Of a stretch of 40,879 nucleotides of DNA, positions 7,879 through 18,100 are shown piece by piece (the first letter of the stretch is position 1; every line of letters begins with the position of its first letter). Source of the DNA: SIG565 sp045646145. GTDB lineage: Bacteria > Bacillota > Clostridia > Oscillospirales > Acutalibacteraceae. The notes beneath the pieces were generated by a model. It did not search any database. It worked only from the letters and a program-made list of their open reading frames with translations, and was not told the origin of the DNA. The stretch spans positions 1 to 40,879 of the forward strand of contig JAZRKE010000040.1 in the NCBI GenBank assembly GCA_045646145.1. Direction: 5' to 3'. The position numbers and the translations under genes were made by a program.

Positions 7879-9047
7879 GTTTAAAGTATTGGGTTTGGCT
7901 TCAGAACGCTCTCGGCTTTGGGAGTAGGTATACTAGTTTAATATTAGAGCATTTCGGTAGTGCAGAAAATGTGTATAGGGCAGATAATAGTGCAATTTTA
8001 AAGTTTGGAATCTGCAGTAAAAAGACCGTTGAGAAACTATCGGATAAAAGTCTTAAGAGTGCGGATGCAATAATATCAGAATGTAAGAAAAGCGGGATAC
8101 TCATAATTCCTTTTTCTTCTCAGTATTATCCCGAAAAGCTGAGACAAATATCATCGCCTCCGCTTTTGCTTTATGGTAAAGGTGATACTGCATTACTAAA
8201 TGAGGAGGTTTCGATTTGCATAGTAGGACCCCGCAAGGTATCTACCTACGGTAAAAAAGCGGCATTTTCTCTCGCGGCAAGACTTTCCCTTTGCGGCTTC
8301 ACAATTATAAGTGGTGGTGCGCTCGGCGGAGATACCGCGGCTCACAGAGGAGCACTTTCGGTATCTGGTAAAACAATTTGCGTGTTAGGCTCGGGTATTA
8401 ATTCAAATTATTTGCAGGTTAACCGTCCTATTCGTGATGAAATTGCTAATAACGGATTGCTTATAAGTGAATTTCCACCCGATTATCCTGCATCTAAAAT
8501 TACTTTTCCCATAAGAAACCGATTACTTTCGGGACTGACTCTCGGAACGGTCGTTGTTGAGGCGGGAGAAGAGAGCGGTTCTTTGATTACGGCAAATGCT
8601 GCTGCAGAACAAGGGAAAGATGTGTTTGTAATTCCCGGAAATCCCACCGATGAACACTATAAAGGTTCAAACGCTCTTCTTCGTGATGGTGCTAAGCCAC
8701 TTTTGGAGCTTTCCGATATTATCACAGAATATTTACCCTTATATCCGCATAAAATTAAACCCGAAAAGGCATATTCTCAAAAAATAAGTATGGGTAATGA
8801 TACACAACCCTTAAAAAAACCGAAAGTTACCGAAGAACAAAAAAATATTAAAAAAAATATTAAAGAAAATCTTTCAAATAACGCAAAAATAGTGTATAAT
8901 TATTTAGATAATCAAATTTTTTACATAGACGACCTTGCGGGGCTGTCTATCAGTAATTCGGAAATTTTAGCTGCATTAACCGAGCTTGAGATTTTCGGAT
9001 ACATAGAAGCTCAACCTGGCGGAAAATACAGTTTAGCAGTAAACTAA
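7875..9047 (+). CDS. dprA: DNA-processing protein DprA
   Basis: A 390-residue DprA/Smf protein, which binds incoming single-stranded DNA and loads RecA in natural transformation and recombination. An N-terminal helical region leads to the Rossmann-like core: GPRKVSTYGKKAA, GGALGGDTAAHRGAL, VLGSGINSNYLQVNR, FPIRNRLLSGLTLGTVVVEA, SGSLITANAAAEQGKDVF and IPGNP. The C-terminus has a low-complexity Lys/Asn linker and then a winged-helix (DML1-like) domain. ATG at 7875 overlaps the upstream stop (ATGA); an upstream GTG at 7860 is in frame but lacks a better ribosome binding site. The order dprA-topA-trmFO is common in Firmicutes. Confidence 0.95.
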   Translation: MSLKYWVWLQNALGFGSRYTSLILEHFGSAENVYRADNSAILKFGICSKKTVEKLSDKSLKSADAIISECKKSGILIIPFSSQYYPEKLRQISSPPLLLYGKGDTALLNEEVSICIVGPRKVSTYGKKAAFSLAARLSLCGFTIISGGALGGDTAAHRGALSVSGKTICVLGSGINSNYLQVNRPIRDEIANNGLLISEFPPDYPASKITFPIRNRLLSGLTLGTVVVEAGEESGSLITANAAAEQGKDVFVIPGNPTDEHYKGSNALLRDGAKPLLELSDIITEYLPLYPHKIKPEKAYSQKISMGNDTQPLKKPKVTEEQKNIKKNIKENLSNNAKIVYNYLDNQIFYIDDLAGLSISNSEILAALTELEIFGYIEAQPGGKYSLAVN

Positions 9048-9065
9048 CAATTAAGGAGATATGAA

Positions 9066-11159
9066 ATGTCAAAGCTTATAATTGTTGAGTCCCCCTCAAA
9101 AATTAAAAGTATCAAAAAAATACTCGGCTCCGAGTATGAGGTTATGGCATCGGTCGGTCATATTCGCGATCTGCCAAAATCCAAGCTTGGAGTTGATGTT
9201 GATAACAATTTTGAGCTTAAATATGAAACCATAGCCAATAAAAAAGACATTATAAATAAACTCAGAGAGGCAGCCGCTAGAGCTGATTTTGTTTATTTGG
9301 CAACCGACCCGGACCGTGAGGGTGAGGCGATTTCTTGGCATTTATCAACACTTTTGGCACTTGATTTAAATGCCAAAAATCGTGTTGGCTTTAATGAAAT
9401 TACCAAAACAGGCGTTGAAAACGGTATGAGGGCACCCCGAAAAATTGATTTAGATTTGGTAGATGCCCAACAGGCTCGACGTGCACTTGACCGTATAGTT
9501 GGCTATAAATTAAGCCCATTTCTTTGGAAAAAAGTAAAGCGAGGACTGTCTGCAGGCAGAGTGCAGAGCGTGGCACTCAAACTTATAGTTGACAGGGAAA
9601 GGAAAATCGATGCATTCACTCCCGAGGAGTATTGGACCCTTGATGCAAAGCTTTTATCAGGCAGAAAACACTTTGTTGCTAAGTTTTACGGTGATGCTTC
9701 GGGCAATAAAATTGATATTGTTAACGAAGAGACTGCAAACAGAATTATCTCTGAATTAAATGGCGCTCAGTATATTGTATCGAGCATTAAAAAGGGTATA
9801 CGGAACCGCAAACCTGCGCCTCCATTTATCACTTCAAGTCTTATGCAGGAGGCTTCCCGTAAACTTAATTTTACAGGACAAAAAACAATGCGTATAGCTC
9901 AGCAGTTATACGAAGGAATTGATATTGCTTCCTACGGTACAGTTGGTCTTATTACCTACATGCGTACCGATTCACTTAGAATTTCTGGGGAAGCAAAGTC
10001 GGCGGCTAAAAGGTATATTGCCTCTGCCTTTGGAGAAAAATATCTGCCTAAATCCGACCGTGTTTATAAAACCGACGATAATGCACAGGATGCTCATGAG
10101 GCTATCAGACCTACCGATGTATTTTTGACACCTGACAGTATTAAAAGCAATCTTACCACCGAGCAATATAAGGTTTATCGCCTTATCTGGTGCCGATTTG
10201 TAGCTTCCTTAATGGCTAACTGTGTTCAGAATACCATTTCTGCCGATATTAAAGCGTCCGATTATATTTTTAAGGCTTCTGGGTATTCGGTTAAGTTTGA
10301 CGGATTTACTGCACTTTATGAGGAGGGCAGAGACGAAGAGGGCGAGGATAATTGCGCTATTCCTGAAAATATGCAGGAAAATGATGTTTTAACACTTAAA
10401 GATTTAGTTTCGGCTCAGCATTTTACAACTCCGCCCGCCCGTTACACCGAGCCTACACTTATTCAGGTGCTTAAAGAGAACGGAATTGGCAGACCTTCAA
10501 CCTATGCTACCATTATGGCTAATATAATGCAGAGAGAATATATTGAGCGTGAGAAAAAATCACTCAAACCTACTGCTCTCGGTATTGTTGTTTCGGATTT
10601 AATTGCAAAGCATTTTAAGAATATTGTAGATGTTAAGTTTACCGCAAGTGTTGAAACCGACCTTGACCATATCGCCGCAGGCGAGCTTAACTGGATTGAT
10701 GCTATGGAAAACTTCTATAAGGATTTTGCGGTTGATCTTAAAAAAGCTGAGGATGAATTAACAGGTAAAAAGGTTAAAGTGCCTGTAGTTGAGAGCGATG
10801 TTGTTTGTGATAAGTGCGGTAGAACAATGGTAGTAAAATCAAGCCGCTTTGGAAAATTTTTGGCTTGTCCCGGCTTCCCTGAGTGTAAAAACACTAAGCC
10901 CATGCCGGCTGACGAAATTAAAGAGCCCTGTCCTAAATGTGGCGGAAAGCTTATTAAAAGGGTATCTAAGAAAACCGGTAAATCGTTTTATGGCTGCGTT
11001 GAATATCCGAAATGTGATTTCGCTTCCCCGGGACTTCCCACGGGAAAGCTATGTGAAAAGTGCGGAGGATATATGATTAAGGGCAGGGGAAAAACTTCCT
11101 ACTGCATTAATTCAGATTGCGAAAGCCGTAAAGTTAAAACTTCTAAAAAGGAAAAATAA
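9066..11159 (+). CDS. topA: DNA topoisomerase I (type IA)
   Basis: A 697-residue enzyme that relaxes negative supercoils by transient single-strand cleavage. The Toprim domain shows VESPSKIKSIKKILG at the N-terminus and ATDPDREGEAISWHL at about residues 79-93. The active-site tyrosine is in GLITYMRTDSLRIS (about 294-307), and DAHEAIRPTD follows. The C-terminus carries three four-Cys zinc modules, each opening with CxxCG (CDKCGRTM, CPKCGGKL, CEKCGGYM), for DNA binding. Ribosome binding site AAGGAG precedes ATG. Full length, with no anomalies. Confidence 0.97.
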   Translation: MSKLIIVESPSKIKSIKKILGSEYEVMASVGHIRDLPKSKLGVDVDNNFELKYETIANKKDIINKLREAAARADFVYLATDPDREGEAISWHLSTLLALDLNAKNRVGFNEITKTGVENGMRAPRKIDLDLVDAQQARRALDRIVGYKLSPFLWKKVKRGLSAGRVQSVALKLIVDRERKIDAFTPEEYWTLDAKLLSGRKHFVAKFYGDASGNKIDIVNEETANRIISELNGAQYIVSSIKKGIRNRKPAPPFITSSLMQEASRKLNFTGQKTMRIAQQLYEGIDIASYGTVGLITYMRTDSLRISGEAKSAAKRYIASAFGEKYLPKSDRVYKTDDNAQDAHEAIRPTDVFLTPDSIKSNLTTEQYKVYRLIWCRFVASLMANCVQNTISADIKASDYIFKASGYSVKFDGFTALYEEGRDEEGEDNCAIPENMQENDVLTLKDLVSAQHFTTPPARYTEPTLIQVLKENGIGRPSTYATIMANIMQREYIEREKKSLKPTALGIVVSDLIAKHFKNIVDVKFTASVETDLDHIAAGELNWIDAMENFYKDFAVDLKKAEDELTGKKVKVPVVESDVVCDKCGRTMVVKSSRFGKFLACPGFPECKNTKPMPADEIKEPCPKCGGKLIKRVSKKTGKSFYGCVEYPKCDFASPGLPTGKLCEKCGGYMIKGRGKTSYCINSDCESRKVKTSKKEK

Positions 11160-11162
11160 TTA

Positions 11163-12479
11163 ATGGAAAGAAGAATTACCGTTATCGGCGCAGGCCTTGC
11201 AGGTGTTGAAGCAGCTAATCAGATTGCAAAACGCGGCATTTCAGTTGACCTTTATGAGATGAAGCCAATTAGGAAATCTCCCGCGCATAAATCGGATAAT
11301 TTTGCAGAGCTTGTATGCTCAAATTCCCTAAAGGCTTCGCGGATTGATTCTGCTGCAGGTCTTTTAAAAGAGGAAATGCGTAGGTTCGGTTCTGTGTGCT
11401 TAGATGCGGCAGATAAAGCAAAAGTCGCAGCAGGCGGTGCTTTGGCGGTTGATAGGGATATTTTTTCTTCCCTCATAACCCAACAGATAAAATCTGACCC
11501 TAAAATAACAGTTCACAGTGAAGTTGTAGAAAAGATTCCAGAAGGGGTCTGTGTTATAGCATCGGGCCCACTTACCGATATTGCTTTAGCCGATAACATA
11601 AAGGAATTCACAGGTAGTGAGCACCTAAGTTTTTACGATGCTGCTGCGCCTATTATTATGGCTGAGAGTATTGATTTCACAAAAGCCTTTTTCGCTTCTC
11701 GTTACGGTAAGGGAGACGGCGACGATTATATTAACTGCCCGATGAACAAGGAAGAATATGAAGTGTTTTATAATGCTCTGATAACGGCAGAGTCGGCAGT
11801 GACACACGAGTTTGATGTATACGAGGGATGTATGCCTATAGAGGTTCTGGCGAAAAGGGGAGAAGATTCAATTCGCTTCGGCCCTTTAAAGCCTGTAGGA
11901 CTCACAGACCCAAAAACCGGACACAGACCTTGGGCTGTAGTTCAGCTTCGGCGCGAAAACAGCAAGGGAACTATGTATAATCTTGTCGGTTTTCAAACCA
12001 ATCTCAAATTTGGAGAACAAAAAAGGGTGTTCTCGCTAATACCGGGACTAGAAAATGCAGAGTTTGTAAGATACGGTGTAATGCACCGCAATACATTTAT
12101 TAATTCACCAAAATTATTAGCTAAGAACTTATCCTTAAAAACAAATAATAGAGTATTTTTTGCAGGTCAGCTCTCGGGTGTTGAGGGGTATATGGAATCT
12201 GCGGCGTCAGGAATAATAGCAGGAATTAATGCTGCAAATTATTTATTGTCCGAAAAGCCGTTAATACTTCCTGATTTTACCATGATAGGTGCGCTTGCTG
12301 ATTATATAACCGATGAAACTGTTACCTGTTTTCAACCTATGGGTGCCAATTTTGGTATATTACCACCGCTTGAAAATCATATAAGGGACAAGCGTGAACG
12401 CTATTCGGCACTATCAAACAGGTCGCTTAATTGGTTTAAAAATAATATTTGTGGGGGAAAATATGAAAATTGTAATTGA
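11163..12479 (+). CDS. trmFO: Methylenetetrahydrofolate-tRNA-(uracil-5-)-methyltransferase
   Basis: A 438-residue flavoprotein that makes ribothymidine at position 54 of tRNAs using methylenetetrahydrofolate. The FAD dinucleotide fold is at the start (VIGAGLAGVEAANQIAKRG). Conserved TrmFO segments include FAELVCSNSLKA, ALAVDRDIFS, YDAAAPII, GCMPIEVLAKRGEDSIRFGP and FFAGQLSGVEGYMESAASG. Its stop overlaps the plsX start by 17 bases, suggesting coupled translation. Confidence 0.97.
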   Translation: MERRITVIGAGLAGVEAANQIAKRGISVDLYEMKPIRKSPAHKSDNFAELVCSNSLKASRIDSAAGLLKEEMRRFGSVCLDAADKAKVAAGGALAVDRDIFSSLITQQIKSDPKITVHSEVVEKIPEGVCVIASGPLTDIALADNIKEFTGSEHLSFYDAAAPIIMAESIDFTKAFFASRYGKGDGDDYINCPMNKEEYEVFYNALITAESAVTHEFDVYEGCMPIEVLAKRGEDSIRFGPLKPVGLTDPKTGHRPWAVVQLRRENSKGTMYNLVGFQTNLKFGEQKRVFSLIPGLENAEFVRYGVMHRNTFINSPKLLAKNLSLKTNNRVFFAGQLSGVEGYMESAASGIIAGINAANYLLSEKPLILPDFTMIGALADYITDETVTCFQPMGANFGILPPLENHIRDKRERYSALSNRSLNWFKNNICGGKYENCN

Positions 12480-13461
12480 TGCTTTCGGCGGAGATAACGC
12501 GCCGCTCGAAATTATAAAGGGTGCCGCTTTAGCACAAAAAGAATACGGTGTGGATATCATTCTTACGGGCGATGAAGAAATTATAAATAAATGCATTAAT
12601 TCGAATGGAATTACCTTTAATAATTTAGAGGTTGTACATACCACCGATGTTATTTCAATGCACGATGAGCCAACCTCTCTTTTAAAGGAGCATAAGGACT
12701 CCTCAATGGCTGTGGCCTTCAGGCTATTAGCCGAGGGCAAAGCAGATGCCTTTGTGTCTGCAGGAAGCACCGGCGCAGTAGTTGTCGGAGGTACATTAAT
12801 TGTTAAGCGAATTAAAGGTGTTAAGCGTCCTGCACTTGGCAGTATGCTGCCTGGCCCTGCTTCCTCATACTTCCTTATGGATATGGGTGCAAATTCTGAG
12901 TGCAGACCCGAAATGCTATGTCAGTTTGGTATTATGGCATCGGCATATTTAAAGGGTGTTGAGGGAATTGAAAATCCCACCGTTGCTCTTCTCAATATCG
13001 GCACTGAGGATACTAAGGGCACCGAGCTTCAGAAAGACGCCTACAAGCTGCTGAGTGAAGCGCCGATTAACTTCATAGGCAATATTGAATCACGCGAGAT
13101 GCCTAAGGGTGTATGTAACGCTGTTATTGCCGACGGATATACAGGCAATATTGCTCTTAAATTAATTGAGGGTACCGCGACCACTATGTTCAAAATGATA
13201 AAAGACGTTTTATATAAGGGAATTCTTAATAAAATCTGCGCTCTTATTCTAAAAAAAGACCTTTATGCTATTAAGGGCAAGATGGATGCTTCTGAGGTGG
13301 GCGGAGCGCCACTGCTTGGAGTTAATAAGCCTGTTATTAAGGCTCACGGCTCCTCGGATGCAAGGGCTATTAAAAATGCCGTTCGTCAGGCAATTAAATT
13401 TGCCGAAAACGATGTCATCGGTAAAATTACTAAATCTTTAAACGAAATAAACGAAGGTTAG
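12463..13461 (+). CDS. plsX: Phosphate acyltransferase PlsX
   Basis: A 332-residue soluble enzyme converting acyl-ACP to acyl-phosphate, the first step of phospholipid synthesis through the PlsX/PlsY route. It begins MKIVIDAFGGDNAP, and carries SAGSTGAVVVGG, MLPGPASSYFLMDMGAN, VALLNIGTEDTKGT, ADGYTGNIALKLIEG and GAPLLGVNKPVIKAHGSSDA, all PlsX signatures. ATG at 12463 follows GTGGGGGAA and lies within the end of trmFO. Many Clostridia have acpP between plsX and rnc; here rnc follows after only two bases. Confidence 0.96.
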   Translation: MKIVIDAFGGDNAPLEIIKGAALAQKEYGVDIILTGDEEIINKCINSNGITFNNLEVVHTTDVISMHDEPTSLLKEHKDSSMAVAFRLLAEGKADAFVSAGSTGAVVVGGTLIVKRIKGVKRPALGSMLPGPASSYFLMDMGANSECRPEMLCQFGIMASAYLKGVEGIENPTVALLNIGTEDTKGTELQKDAYKLLSEAPINFIGNIESREMPKGVCNAVIADGYTGNIALKLIEGTATTMFKMIKDVLYKGILNKICALILKKDLYAIKGKMDASEVGGAPLLGVNKPVIKAHGSSDARAIKNAVRQAIKFAENDVIGKITKSLNEINEG

Positions 13462-13463
13462 AA

Positions 13464-14144
13464 ATGAAACAACTTCAGGAAAATTTAGGCTATAAATTTA
13501 ATAACATAACATTGCTTGAAAATGCAATCACTCATTCTTCTTATGCTAACGAGGCTCATACGCCATACGGTTCAAACGAGCGACTTGAGTTTTTGGGCGA
13601 TGCGGTGCTTTCGGTGATAGTTGCAGATTATATTTATAAAAATTTCGGCAAATTACCAGAAGGGGAACTTACAAAGCTCAGAGCATCGCTTGTGTGCGAA
13701 AAATCTCTTTGCTCATTTTCAAAACAGTTGGGTGTAGGTGAATATTTAAAGCTTGGGAAGGGAGAGTCTGCTAATGGCGGCGCTCAGCGGCCTTCTATAT
13801 TAGCAGATGCCTTTGAGGCAATTTTGGCTGCCGTTTATCTTGACGGTGGTATGGACGATGCGCGAAAGATAGTTATGCGCTTTGTTTTAGATGAGCTTAA
13901 ACATACCGATAATGAGGTTTTCAAGGATTATAAAACCTGTCTGCAAGAGGTTATTCAGCGCAATCCCGAAGAGCGCCTTTCATATGTTCTGATTGCCGAA
14001 AGCGGACCCGACCACGACAAGCGCTTTACTGTTGAAGTGCACTTGAATTCAAATGTTTTAGGCACAGGTATAGGAAAAAGCAAAAAACTTGCCGAACAGG
14101 CGGCGGCTAAAGAGGCGCTACAACTAATGGGAATTGATGTATGA
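13464..14144 (+). CDS. rnc: Ribonuclease III
   Basis: A 226-residue double-strand-specific endoribonuclease for rRNA and mRNA processing. The catalytic signature NERLEFLGDAVLSVIVADYI lies at about residues 37-56, with the second acidic cluster in LADAFEAILAAVYLDGG (about 112-128). A C-terminal double-stranded RNA-binding domain ends GIGKSKKLAEQAAAKEALQL. It starts two bases after plsX and overlaps the radical SAM gene by four bases. Confidence 0.96.
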   Translation: MKQLQENLGYKFNNITLLENAITHSSYANEAHTPYGSNERLEFLGDAVLSVIVADYIYKNFGKLPEGELTKLRASLVCEKSLCSFSKQLGVGEYLKLGKGESANGGAQRPSILADAFEAILAAVYLDGGMDDARKIVMRFVLDELKHTDNEVFKDYKTCLQEVIQRNPEERLSYVLIAESGPDHDKRFTVEVHLNSNVLGTGIGKSKKLAEQAAAKEALQLMGIDV

Positions 14145-15142
14145 GAAAACACTCGAATATTTCCGTTTTTGTAACACATATGGGCTGTCCGCAACAATGT
14201 AGCTTTTGTAATCAGCGCTATATTGCTTCTAGTGAAAAATTGCCCGATGCGCAGGATGTAGTAAATGCCATAAAAACGGCTGTCAGTTCTAAGAATTATA
14301 GTCCGAAAACCACTGAACTTGCTTTTTTCGGTGGCAGTTTTACGGCTATTGATAGAAAATATATGCTTTCATTACTGGAGGGGGCATATCCTTTTATTAA
14401 AATTGGAAAAATTTCCGGGATACGAATTTCAACACGTCCTGACGCCATAGATGATGAAATTTTGAGTATATTAAAGCGATACGGTGTAACGGCTATTGAG
14501 CTTGGCGCTCAGAGTATGGATGATGAGGTGTTAGCGCTTAATCGCAGAGGGCATACTGTATATGATATTATAAAAGCTTCAAAACTTATAAAACAGCACG
14601 GTTTTCAGCTCGGTCTTCAGATGATGACAGGGCTTTTAGGCTCGAATGAGGTAAAGGACATTTTTTCTGCCGAAAAAATTATAGAGCTTTCTCCACAAAC
14701 TGTGAGAATTTATCCAACTATAGTTTTTGATGATACATATTTGGGTGAGCTTTTTAAATTAGGCGAGTATTCACCTCAGACGCTTGAAGGTGCGGTGAGC
14801 CTTACAGCAAAGCTATTAAAAATGTTTTCAGCAGAAAATATTTCGGTAATTCGCACAGGTCTTCATGCCATAAATGAAGAAAAATATTTGTCAGGACCTT
14901 GGCATCCTGCTTTCAGGGAGCTGTGCGACTCTGAAATTTATTTAGAAAATGCCAAAAATGCCCTTAAAGATAAGGGAGATTACATAATTTATGTGAATAA
15001 GGGCTCGGTTTCAAAAATGATCGGCCAAAAAAGAAAAAATATTGAGGCATTGAGAGAACTTGGTTTTAACTGTAAAATTATTGAGGATAATTCTCTCGGT
15101 CTTTTCGAGATTAAAACAGAAATGGTAGGTGTGTGTAAATGA
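14141..15142 (+). CDS. Radical SAM protein (Elp3-like) of the rnc-smc cluster
   Basis: A 333-residue radical SAM protein. The cluster-binding motif is seen in THMGCPQQCSFCNQRYIAS (about residues 9-27; CPQQCSFC, three cysteines spaced CxxxCxxC). The AFFGGSFTAI loop follows, typical of Elp3/HemN-like proteins. The C-terminus has KGSVSKMIGQKRKNIEAL, resembling the GxxG region of a KH-type RNA-binding fold. Homologues sit between rnc and smc in many Clostridia, so RNA or tRNA modification is a reasonable guess, but the substrate is unknown to me. Start and stop both overlap neighbours by four bases. Confidence 0.85.
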   Translation: MRKHSNISVFVTHMGCPQQCSFCNQRYIASSEKLPDAQDVVNAIKTAVSSKNYSPKTTELAFFGGSFTAIDRKYMLSLLEGAYPFIKIGKISGIRISTRPDAIDDEILSILKRYGVTAIELGAQSMDDEVLALNRRGHTVYDIIKASKLIKQHGFQLGLQMMTGLLGSNEVKDIFSAEKIIELSPQTVRIYPTIVFDDTYLGELFKLGEYSPQTLEGAVSLTAKLLKMFSAENISVIRTGLHAINEEKYLSGPWHPAFRELCDSEIYLENAKNALKDKGDYIIYVNKGSVSKMIGQKRKNIEALRELGFNCKIIEDNSLGLFEIKTEMVGVCK

Positions 15143-18100
15143 TATTAAGCTCTATTACAATTCAGGGCTTTAAATCTTTTGCCGATAAAACTACACTTAA
15201 ATTCGGAAAGGGAATAACAGGTATTGTAGGACCTAACGGTAGTGGTAAGAGTAATATTTCCGATGCAGTCCGTTGGGTGCTTGGAGAACAGTCTACAAAA
15301 AGCCTTCGTGGACAAAGCATGGAAGATGTAATCTTTGGCGGTACTGCAACCCGCCGTCCGCACGGCTTTTGCGAGGTTACTCTTAATATTGATAACAGCG
15401 ATCGCACCCTTAATTTTGATGGCGATGCGGTATCTATAACGCGGCGTTATTACCGTTCTCACGAGAGTGAATATTTAATAAATAATGTGTCTGTTCGTCT
15501 TAAAGATATTAATGAACTATTTATGGATACAGGTCTCGGACGCGACGGTTATTCGATGGTTGGACAGGGCAAAATAGATGCTATTATCAGCACTAAATCG
15601 GGCGAACGCCGTGATATTTTTGAAGAGGCTTCAGGTATTTCAAAATATCGCTATCGCAAGATTGAGAGCGAAAGAAAGTTAGCAGCGGCTGATGAAAATT
15701 TACTTCGCCTTAAGGACATTATGCAGGAACTTGAATCGCGTGTAGGTCCGCTGAAATCACAGAGTGAAAAGGCCGAAAAATTCTTAGAGTTAGCTACTCA
15801 GAAAAAAGAACTTGAGATTGGTCTTTGGCTTAACACCCTAGAGAACTTTAAAGAAAATTTACGCAACCATGAGGCTAAGATTACGGCTTGTGAAGTGCAG
15901 TATAAAGAAATTGAGGACAGCCTCTCGGAGTATGATTTAACAAATGAAAGAAATTCCGCTTTATTTACTGAAATTTCGTGTAAAATTGACGAGTCAAGGC
16001 ATACAATTTCTACACTCAATGAAAGAATTGCCGTTTTACTCGGCGAAATTTCGGTGAAAGAAAACGATATCTCGCACAGCAAAGCAAATATTGAGCGTTT
16101 AAATAATGAAATTGAGGACCTTAAGGGCTCTGAGGATAGCGCAAAAGGAGAAATTGAGAAGAATAGGGCATTAAGCGCAGAAAAGCTTCAGAAAAATGAA
16201 GAGTTAAATTCAGCTTTACTATCTGCTGAACAAAGCTTAACCGAGCTACTTACCAATAGTGAAAGTTATTCTCGCAAAATTGAGGAACTTTCAAGCGAAA
16301 TTAATGCGCTTACTTCTAAAGGTGCAGATTTAAAGGTTACTATTTTAACATCTAAAACTGCTACTGAGGAACTCAATTTACGAAATAGCAATTTAGAAGA
16401 ACTAATTTCTTCTAAAGCTGACGAAAAGCAGGAGCTTAATAAAGAATTTAACGAAACAGAAAAAATGGTAAATACCTTAGAGGATACCGTTAAAGAATGT
16501 GAAAACGCAATAAAGGGTTATGAGCTTCGCCTTGATAACCGAAAGGAAAAAACAGTAGAGCTTAAAACCAAACTCGATGATTTAAGACTTGATATAGAGT
16601 CTAAAAAGCGCAGGGTTCAGCTCCTTTCCGACCTTGAAAAGAATATGGAGGGCTTTGCACACTCCGTAAAGGCCGTTATCAAGGAGTCGAATAGTGGAGT
16701 TCTTCGCGGTGTTTACGGTCCTGTTTCGCGTATAATTAATGTTAAAAAGGAATATTCTGTGGCCATTGAAACTGCGCTTGGTAATGCGCTGCAGAATATT
16801 ATTGTTGAGACCGAGGCCGATGCTAAAAGAGCTATTAATCACCTTAAGAGTTCAAATTCAGGCAGAGCTACATTTCTGCCCGTTAATTCGGTTAAAGCGC
16901 GTCCTTTTACTGAAAATGGATACGAGAATATGTTTGGTTATCTCGGCAGAGCTAATGAAATTGTAGAGTGTGATAAAAAATTCCGTGAAATTATAGATTA
17001 CCTGCTTGGTGCTGTTGTTATCACAGAAGATATTGATTCGGCTGTAACTATAGCTAAAAAGTTTAATTACCACTTTAAAGTTGTGTCTCTTGACGGTCAT
17101 GTTATCAATGCGGGAGGCTCTCTTACAGGCGGTTCACTCATTAAAAATGCGGGTATTTTAAGCCGTAAGGATGACATTGCAAAAATCAATTCACAGATTG
17201 AAACCCTTACTGAAAAAGAAAAATCGGTTTCCATGCTTTATGATGAAACACTTGCCGATTTATCTAAGGTTGAAGCCGATATAGTAAACGCTAAGGCAAC
17301 CCTTACTACTGCCAATGAGGATAAGATAAGAGCATTGGCAGAACTTAAAAGAATTGCTGATTTAATAACGAACTGTGAGAATTTAATAACCGAATATAAA
17401 GGCGAAAAAAATGCTAATCATGAAAAGATTTCAACACTTGTTTCCTTGGTTGCTGAGTCGGAAAAGCAGGCTCAGAGAGTAGAGGATGAAAAAGCTAAAA
17501 TTCAGTCTGAAATCTATAGCATTTCGGGTGGCCGAGACGAATTATCGGCTAAAAGAGAAGAGTATTCCGAAAAAATTACGGAAATTAAGTTACAGATTAT
17601 TGAATGCTCTAAAGATGCCGAAAATTTTGCCGCAATGGCCCTGTCTCTAGAAGGCGCTATTTCTAACCGCGAGCAGAAAATTGCCGATATCCAGAGAGAA
17701 ATAGAGCAAAATAATATTGCTATAACTGAAAAACAGTGCGATATTGATGCTATAAATTCGGCTATAGCGGAAATAAAGAATAATATTATATTCAATGAAG
17801 AAAGTATTAACTCGTTAATAGAGCAGAGAAACGATATTGAAAGGTCTAATTCACTTCTTCGCTCTAATGAGAGGGAAAAGACAAGTGAACGTGAAAAAAT
17901 CAGCGGAGAACTTGCTCGTCTTACCGAGAGAAAAGAAAATATGCTGGCTGAATACGACAATGTAATCAAACAGCTTTATGAGGAGTATCAGCTTACTCGT
18001 TCTGAAGCCGAAAATATGGGCATTGTTATTGATAAGCCTTCGGAGGCTAAACGTACACTCGGTGAGATTAAATCCTCCATCCGTGCTCTAGGCAGTGTTA

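Noticed and set aside
12463..13470. A missing acpP between plsX and rnc as evidence of a deletion
   Set aside because: The two genes are joined cleanly with two bases between them and acpP can lie elsewhere. It is a normal variant, not a scar.
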